Shown here one piece after another: positions 58,904-64,000 of a stretch of DNA of 64,000 bases (positions are counted from its first letter, which is position 1; each line of letters begins with the position of its first letter). The stretch comes from Henningerozyma blattae CBS 6284 (Eukaryota > Ascomycota > Saccharomycetes > Saccharomycetales > Saccharomycetaceae). Below the pieces are notes generated by a model. It saw only the letters and a program-made list of their open reading frames with translations, made no database searches and had not been told where the DNA came from. The DNA is taken from NCBI RefSeq assembly GCF_000315915.1, contig NC_020188.1:699501-763500 (forward strand). The letters run 5' to 3'. The translations under genes and the position numbers were made by a program.

Positions 58904-60940
58904 TTATCTGTTTGAATCTTTTGAGCGGTTAGATAATGCATTTACACCCTTAACGACAACTGAGCTATAATGATTCCATAATAATGAGTTTTCCCATAGA
59001 GTAGCAGCATCAATATTGCATCTAGATATGCTGTTCGATTCTAAATGGAATATACCATTTCCTATGCAATCTTCTGTTGAGTATAACCCACGAATTTCAG
59101 GATATCTATTCATCAATTTATCAATAAATTTAAGAATAGCCATGCTAGTCTTTTCAGGGGTATGTAGCATTAGCATATATAATCTTTTAGTAAATGCAGT
59201 AGCCCTTTCTTTTGTGCCTGATTTTGATCTAAAGAAAATGTGGTCCAAAGCTTTTAATAGTAATTCAGCTTTTGTTGAAACGTCCACTGCAGGTTTTGTA
59301 ATTTCTATACCTAAGGGATCAGCAAATCTTAAGGATTTATAGGACAATTCAATATCAGAATCTAATGCAATCATCGGTAAAATTGAGTATAAAGCCTCCA
59401 CAAACACGGATAAGTCAATATTTATTTTCATTGCGTTATTATTGGACACTAAAGAGAAGGCACTAACTATACATAATAAAAATTTCCTAATTTCTATTGG
59501 GGATAACAATGCTAGATCAGTATCTCTAATAATTTCTTTTAAAACCTCTAAGAAGTCACCTAACAAATCAAAGTTTGCCATATTACCAAACTTGGCTAAA
59601 CCTTCCAATACTGGAGCCAGCAATACTGCAGATCCTTCACGTAAAATATTCAAATACAAAGATAATACCAATTTCAGTATTTCAGCTTGATTATGCTCTC
59701 GTTCTTCAGCAGAAACAGCCAGTTCAGCTTTGCGCATTTCTTCTTCAATTTCCTTCATTTCTTTCCTGGCTTTTCTTTGTTTTTTAGATAGATGGACTCT
59801 ATCTTTCTTCCTTTGTTTAATCCTAATTTCCTCCTCATTATTTTTAGTGTTAGGATCATAATCCTTCAAAACATCTAGAGATAATAGTATGTTCAAAACA
59901 GATTCATCAATGGAATACTTTCTTACTTTTAAAATCTTTGAAAAAATTCTAACAATATCAACAGATATAGCACCTTCATCATCATCAACCATTAAATTTT
60001 CCAGGGTTTTAATGGTTTGTGCCGCAGTTGGATCGGCTGATAAATTTGGCTTTGCTATACGACGAATTAATAGAGTTAAGACTTCAGTTTTAAAGTTGAA
60101 ATGAGATGCATTAAATGCAATTTGGTTTGCAGCCTGAACTGCTAAATTACCTATAGCTACTTTAATTGGTGAGTCATTGTTTGCAACTCTAGAAAATTTA
60201 ACCAATAAATCTAAATATGTCTTATAATGAATAATTAAAGATTGCTCAAAATGTCTTAATTTTGCTACTTCTTTTGAAACCTTCTCTTTTTTTTCGAGTT
60301 CAGTTAATGGTCTAATTTTGTATCCTGGGATGATACTTTTAAAAACTGGAACCAAAGCTAGCGTTGAAAATTTGCAAGTATTTGGATTTTTTGAACCAGC
60401 CATTTTACATAAACGGCCCAATGCAGCAACATTATCTTCTGGTTCAGTCATTATCTTCTCCACCAATTCAGCAATAAGTTCTTTTAATTCAATAATTTTT
60501 TCTTCAGTATCAGGATTTTCTTCTTCCTCATCGTCGTCTTGAAGTTGGTCTTCTTTTTGCCCTTTAGCCGATTCAATATTATCTTCATTACTATCTTCAC
60601 CTTGCTCATTTCCATGTAGTTTGTTCTCTTTTTTATGTAGCTTTCTTTCAATTTTTCCACCAATTTTGATTGGTAAACCTTCAACTAAGTCTTCTTCATT
60701 ATCGTAATTTTTCAGAGTTCTGGGTTTCAATTCGTAATCTTGAAGTTCATTGTCCCATTTATTTTCCTTCTTACTCTTACTTCTACTTGAAGATTCTTCC
60801 TGTCCAAGTATTTCCATTGCTGCAGCATCTACTTCCCCAATATCATTGAATGTACCATTTTCTAGAAGGGAATCTTCATACTTTCTTTTCTTTGAAGTTC
60901 TCTGCTGAATTTTAGATTGAGATCTTTTAACTCTTGCCAT
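58904..60940 (-). CDS. NOC3: Noc3, nucleolar pre-60S and replication-initiation factor
   Basis: A 678-aa orthologue of Noc3 (663 aa), which binds Noc2 for 60S precursor maturation and export and also associates with ORC/MCM. It begins MARVKRSQSKIQQRTSKKRK, a nuclear-localisation-like basic start, has acidic and Lys/Glu coiled segments at about 110-165, then the NOC3 domain (about 165-260: LCKMAGSKNPNTCKFSTLALVP, PLTELEKKEKVSKEVAKLR, EQSLIIHYKTYL) and a CBF/Mak21-type repeat region (about 400-640, including VLAPVLEGLAKFGNMANFDLLGD). It is convergent with MPP10; in S. cerevisiae MPP10 is YJR002W and NOC3 YLR002C, on WGD sister segments, so the pair here preserves ancestral adjacency. PAC boxes lie upstream. 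Confidence 0.96.
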   Translation of the reverse strand: MARVKRSQSKIQQRTSKKRKYEDSLLENGTFNDIGEVDAAAMEILGQEESSSRSKSKKENKWDNELQDYELKPRTLKNYDNEEDLVEGLPIKIGGKIERKLHKKENKLHGNEQGEDSNEDNIESAKGQKEDQLQDDDEEEENPDTEEKIIELKELIAELVEKIMTEPEDNVAALGRLCKMAGSKNPNTCKFSTLALVPVFKSIIPGYKIRPLTELEKKEKVSKEVAKLRHFEQSLIIHYKTYLDLLVKFSRVANNDSPIKVAIGNLAVQAANQIAFNASHFNFKTEVLTLLIRRIAKPNLSADPTAAQTIKTLENLMVDDDEGAISVDIVRIFSKILKVRKYSIDESVLNILLSLDVLKDYDPNTKNNEEEIRIKQRKKDRVHLSKKQRKARKEMKEIEEEMRKAELAVSAEEREHNQAEILKLVLSLYLNILREGSAVLLAPVLEGLAKFGNMANFDLLGDFLEVLKEIIRDTDLALLSPIEIRKFLLCIVSAFSLVSNNNAMKINIDLSVFVEALYSILPMIALDSDIELSYKSLRFADPLGIEITKPAVDVSTKAELLLKALDHIFFRSKSGTKERATAFTKRLYMLMLHTPEKTSMAILKFIDKLMNRYPEIRGLYSTEDCIGNGIFHLESNSISRCNIDAATLWENSLLWNHYSSVVVKGVNALSNRSKDSNR

Positions 60941-61438
60941 TTCGTTTCCTATTAATTTCTAATTGTAGTGTTAAAAATGCTTTAATAGAAGCTTAAATAG
61001 TGTTCAAAAAAGAAAATGGTTTAGCACTATTTTAATTTTTATTTGTTAGCTACAAACAGTTTTTCAAATTCTGCGATGAGGTTTGAAATTGTTCAATTTT
61101 TTTTTCTTTCAAAAATAAAATTTGAAGCTCATCGGAAGTTTAGAAGAAAGCATGGCATGCAATTAAGAGAGCCTAACTAAAAGAACTATGGATTAATGCA
61201 ATAGATTCACATAAAAAAATGATCATTAATTCTAATATAATCTAAATGCATATAAGGGTTTAACTGAAAGATAAAAGCAGGTTGAGTATTAGATTCACAG
61301 ATATTTCCAAATAATGAAACTGATTCTTGTAGATCCAAGCGTAGATAAGCATACCAAATTACGGATCGATGGTAAGGGGGGGATGTACTTCTTTCACATA
61401 GTATAACGAAAAGAAACTCTAAAAATTCTCAATTGCAT
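60941..61438. other. Divergent promoter region of NOC3 and the orphan ORF
   Basis: About 500 bp. PAC boxes for NOC3 are at 61073-61080 and 61127-61134. A 30-codon plus-strand upstream frame (61314-61406, MKLILVDPSVDKHTK...) ends just before the orphan ORF; it may be a uORF or chance. Confidence 0.5.
61073..61134. promoter_or_regulatory. Two PAC boxes upstream of NOC3
   Basis: GCGATGAG at 61073-61080 (plus strand) and CGATGAGC at 61127-61134 (minus strand), 133-194 bp upstream of NOC3. PAC boxes work in either orientation in ribosome-biogenesis promoters. Confidence 0.75.
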
Positions 61439-62035
61439 ATGCGATCAAGTAATTCATTCAAACAATATAAGCCCAAAGAGGAATCATCTTTCAGATATTC
61501 ATGGCGAAGCAATGTCATCCCATATGAACAACAGCAATCTACTATTAAGATACAGAAGAAAGATTTTGTTATTAGGAAGGATCCTATGCTCACTAATCAG
61601 CAAACTATTGAGGCACAGCATGATCTTACACAATCCAAGAAAGTGGTTAGCGTTGTTAGTGGCAGTAGGAATGAAAATGGATCCTACAAGGGGAAGATGA
61701 TCAATAATTTGCAGTCAATAAGTCATGTAATATTTGTACGAGCTCATGTACCCTCTAAATTGCCTTCTAACGTTTTGACTTCTGATACAACTAGTGCAAC
61801 TGATAATACTATGGCAATTTCTAACAGGAGTATGCCTTATGAATCAAATATTAATGAAAATGGTAGCATCTTATTTGATTTAGCAGCTAAAACTAGCATG
61901 AAAGAAAAGCAAATTTCTGAACAAGAATTACAGCAACAGAGACTTCAATTACAATTTCAAAATTCCATAAAACATAATTCGCCATATGTAACGAATACCT
62001 TTAGAATTAATAAAAAAAACTCAAGGAAAAAATAA
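61439..62035 (+). CDS. Orphan disordered ORF, function unknown
   Basis: From the ATG at 61439 the frame encodes 198 residues rich in Ser, Asn, Gln and Lys, without membrane spans. Features visible are a possible ordered strand-rich segment near the middle (KVVSVVSGSR, SISHVIFVRAHVPSK), a Gln-rich predicted helix (EQELQQQRLQLQFQNSIKH) at about 158-178 and a basic end (INKKNSRKK). I do not recognise a family. In S. cerevisiae this interval between MPP10/NOC3 and SAG1 holds MRX12 on the other strand, which it does not resemble. It could be a fast-evolving lineage-specific gene or a decaying one; frame length of 198 codons in AT-rich DNA argues for coding. Confidence 0.5.
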   Translation: MRSSNSFKQYKPKEESSFRYSWRSNVIPYEQQQSTIKIQKKDFVIRKDPMLTNQQTIEAQHDLTQSKKVVSVVSGSRNENGSYKGKMINNLQSISHVIFVRAHVPSKLPSNVLTSDTTSATDNTMAISNRSMPYESNINENGSILFDLAAKTSMKEKQISEQELQQQRLQLQFQNSIKHNSPYVTNTFRINKKNSRKK

Positions 62036-63659
62036 TTCATCATCGACATACTATATACCTTACATATTTTATTTTGACCTTGAGATAATATCCTCCTACA
62101 AAATTGCTAGAAATACAATCTATGCTTTCTAAATATACCAGTATTTTATTCAATTATTTTACGCTCGTTTACTCCTTGTTACATTTTTATTCTAGTCATC
62201 TGTATTTTTTTGCTTTTTAAAAATTCTATAAAACCAGAACATGTCTATCAGTTGGCATACAATTATATCGAATAGAGCTAAATAAACTTACTTAAAATGT
62301 TCCAAAATACACATATTAACTAAAATTTATTTTGTAAAAGTGGCTAATATTTTAATTTTGTTTCAAGAGTATTTTGCTATAAATATGTTACTTTGTAGGT
62401 ATTATTGATCACACATGGGTATATATATGCAGCTACGTATACACATTCAAAAGTCAACCAAAAATATAAGGAAACAGTGGACCTAACACTAGAGAAGGTA
62501 TAAGAAGGTAAAAAGTGTTAAAAATGTAAAATGAAGTAGGCATTGGGTTTTTTTCAATATTCATAAATCGAAAACTTAAATATGAAACATTTTTTCTACG
62601 TTCTGTTACTCATTATTTTTCTTAATTAGTAATGCTCTGTTCAAAGACTGCTTATCCTATTTTAGTTTAGCAAACATCCGAAACTTGACAAGTAATGTAT
62701 TCAACAAGCAACGTACTACAATTGGAGATATGGTTTAAAATATAAAGGGTTTTGTGAATCACAACATTATCGCATCCTCTTCCTTAAGTGTATGATTCTG
62801 ATTATATTAAATCTTCTTCTGTAGCATAGTCATGCTGCCAATTTTTAAATTAGCATTCTACACCATCCACAACAAAACAATAATTTAGTCATCGATCAAA
62901 TTCCAGACTATTATTTGGATCATTTGCCAGATTATGTGTGAACAAATTGTTCACAACTTTTTAAGTCGTTTTGTATAAATAGCAATTTTTATGATGTTGG
63001 TTGTTTTTGTTATTAATAAATATGATAACATGTGATGACTTCAAACATATGTAATCCATAAATATTAAAATATCAAGAAAAAAACTTTATTTTTTGATAA
63101 TTGGTATATAAGTCGATATTAGGTTTAGTGTTTTTTCTTCAATGTCTACAATACCCTCATAGAAATTGTTAATTTCGTTACTACAATAAATAATACACTT
63201 TAGGGAAATCTACAATAAAAATTGTGTTTTGATTTTAATATTAGATTTTCCTTTTTCATCAATAAATTTGTAGCATTCCTAGTAATCTTCTCCGCTAAAT
63301 TTACTACATTAAAGATACAGGTAATAACAAATCGGTTAGCTAATAGAAGGGTAAAGCCTTAAAAAGAAATGAATTATAGAGAGAAATTTTTTGAGAAACA
63401 AAGATCACGTATCTGGGATATACAGTTAAAAAAGAGTACATAATTAATTATGAAGAAGCATTCGCTATCTCAAAACATAAAAGATTTGGAGCCAATAATC
63501 TTGAAAGTATAATTCCATGCTTGGTAAAAAAGAAGATAATAATAATAAATAATAGAAAATAAAGGATATTGAAAAAAAAGTAAACCTGGTAAGAATGTTG
63601 AAAGTATGAAAGAATCAAGAGTAATTTTTCGTTGAAAATTTTCCTTGTAATTTCTTCGA
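62036..63659. other. 1.6-kb AT-rich intergenic region, no gene seen
   Basis: Very AT-rich with no open frame of note on either strand. MRX12 (YJR003C), expected in this interval by synteny, is absent. No LTR, tRNA or repeat was recognised. Confidence 0.5.
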
Positions 63660-64000
63660 TTAAAAAGAAATAAATGAAATAAATGTAAATACTAAAGCCA
63701 ATATATTATTTTTAATAGAAATATGGCAACCTAGTCCCTGGTATTCTTGAAGAGGAATTGTTGAAACTGTTACTATTGACGATGATGTAATTGGTATCAT
63801 ATTATTGACATTCAATAATAAACTTGGTATTTTAGATTTCGAAAGTGAAGAAACTGTTGAAGTAATCCTCATTGTTTCAGTTTGTTGAGTAGTTATTTCA
63901 ATATCACTCGAAGAAGATTGATAACTTTCAATATAAGTCGTTTTGGTAGAGATTCTACTATTCGTAACAAAAGTTGTCTTGGAAACTATTATATCAATAG
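63660..64000 (-). CDS. C-terminal part of a GPI-anchored Ser/Thr-rich cell-wall protein (SAG1 position)
   Basis: The minus strand is open from the right edge to a stop at 63660 (about 113 codons). The sequence is Ser/Thr/Ile-rich (TTQQTETMRITSTVSSLS, SSSIVTVSTIPLQEYQG) and ends with a hydrophobic tail (NNILALVFTFISFISF), preceded by a small-residue stretch: the layout of a GPI-attachment signal. In S. cerevisiae the order AVT1-MPP10-MRX12-SAG1 on these strands puts alpha-agglutinin SAG1 (YJR004C), a GPI-anchored mating adhesin, at this place. The immunoglobulin-like binding domains lie outside the window, so SAG1 is an inference from position and composition. Confidence 0.6.
   Translation of the reverse strand, partial: IDIIVSKTTFVTNSRISTKTTYIESYQSSSSDIEITTQQTETMRITSTVSSLSKSKIPSLLLNVNNMIPITSSSIVTVSTIPLQEYQGLGCHISIKNNILALVFTFISFISF

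Overview
The window is a gene-dense, AT-rich stretch of budding-yeast nuclear DNA (Saccharomycetaceae). Evidence: one intron in about 27 genes, a TACTAAC branch point and GTATGT donor in RPL39, and recognisable orthologues of S. cerevisiae BTN2, CBF2/NDC10, PRE9, RIM1, SYP1, BPH1, CDC6, AVT1, MPP10 and NOC3. Gene order and strand follow S. cerevisiae closely, but single-copy genes from both members of S. cerevisiae duplicate block pairs (chr VII with XVI; chr III with X; chr X with XII) are interleaved on one chromosome here. Genes expected in an unduplicated ancestor (VPS62, PEX4, CAF130, SWE1) are absent. The simplest reading is a post-whole-genome-duplication species that split off early (Vanderwaltozyma/Tetrapisispora-like), before most S. 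cerevisiae losses; this is inference.

Layout. (1) 1-26.6 kb, chr VII/XVI-type block: KRE6/SKN1 (partial), BTN2/CUR1, [transposon graveyard 3.7-9.5 kb], CBF2/NDC10, TPO2/TPO3-like polyamine exporter, LSB1/PIN3, PRE9, URN1, a 71-aa putative mitochondrial protein, PHB1, NCE102/FHN1, YPR148C, YGR127W (TANGO2 family). (2) 27.7-53.5 kb, chr III/X-type block: FEN2, RIM1, SYP1, MNN5-type mannosyltransferase, RPL39 (spliced), RPS22, RPS14 (no intron), SOP4, BPH1, YJL193W, CDC6. (3) 54.3-64 kb, block that flanks CEN10/CEN12 in S. cerevisiae: AVT1, MPP10, NOC3, an orphan disordered ORF, and the C-terminus of a GPI-anchored Ser/Thr-rich wall protein in the SAG1 position.

The most unusual segment is 3.7-9.5 kb, where VPS62 would be expected. 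It holds a degenerate Ty1/copia-like Gag, a degenerate Ty3/gypsy integrase C-terminus, an intact 589-aa MULE (Mutator-like) transposase with its DDE triad and C-terminal Cys/His cluster, and beside it a decayed coiled-coil gene. Intact MULE genes are rare in this family; the K. lactis mating-type-switching protein alpha3 is a known domesticated relative.

Regulatory logic is readable: a perfect heat-shock element before BTN2; a proteasome (PACE/Rpn4) site before PRE9; an Mcm1 ECB plus two MCB boxes before CDC6; RRPE and PAC boxes before MPP10 and PAC boxes before NOC3; and a nearly identical Rap1-like element in both ribosomal-protein promoter regions. A GC-rich island with palindromes and short tandem repeats lies at about 23.2-24.2 kb. 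No convincing tRNA, centromere or CRISPR was found.
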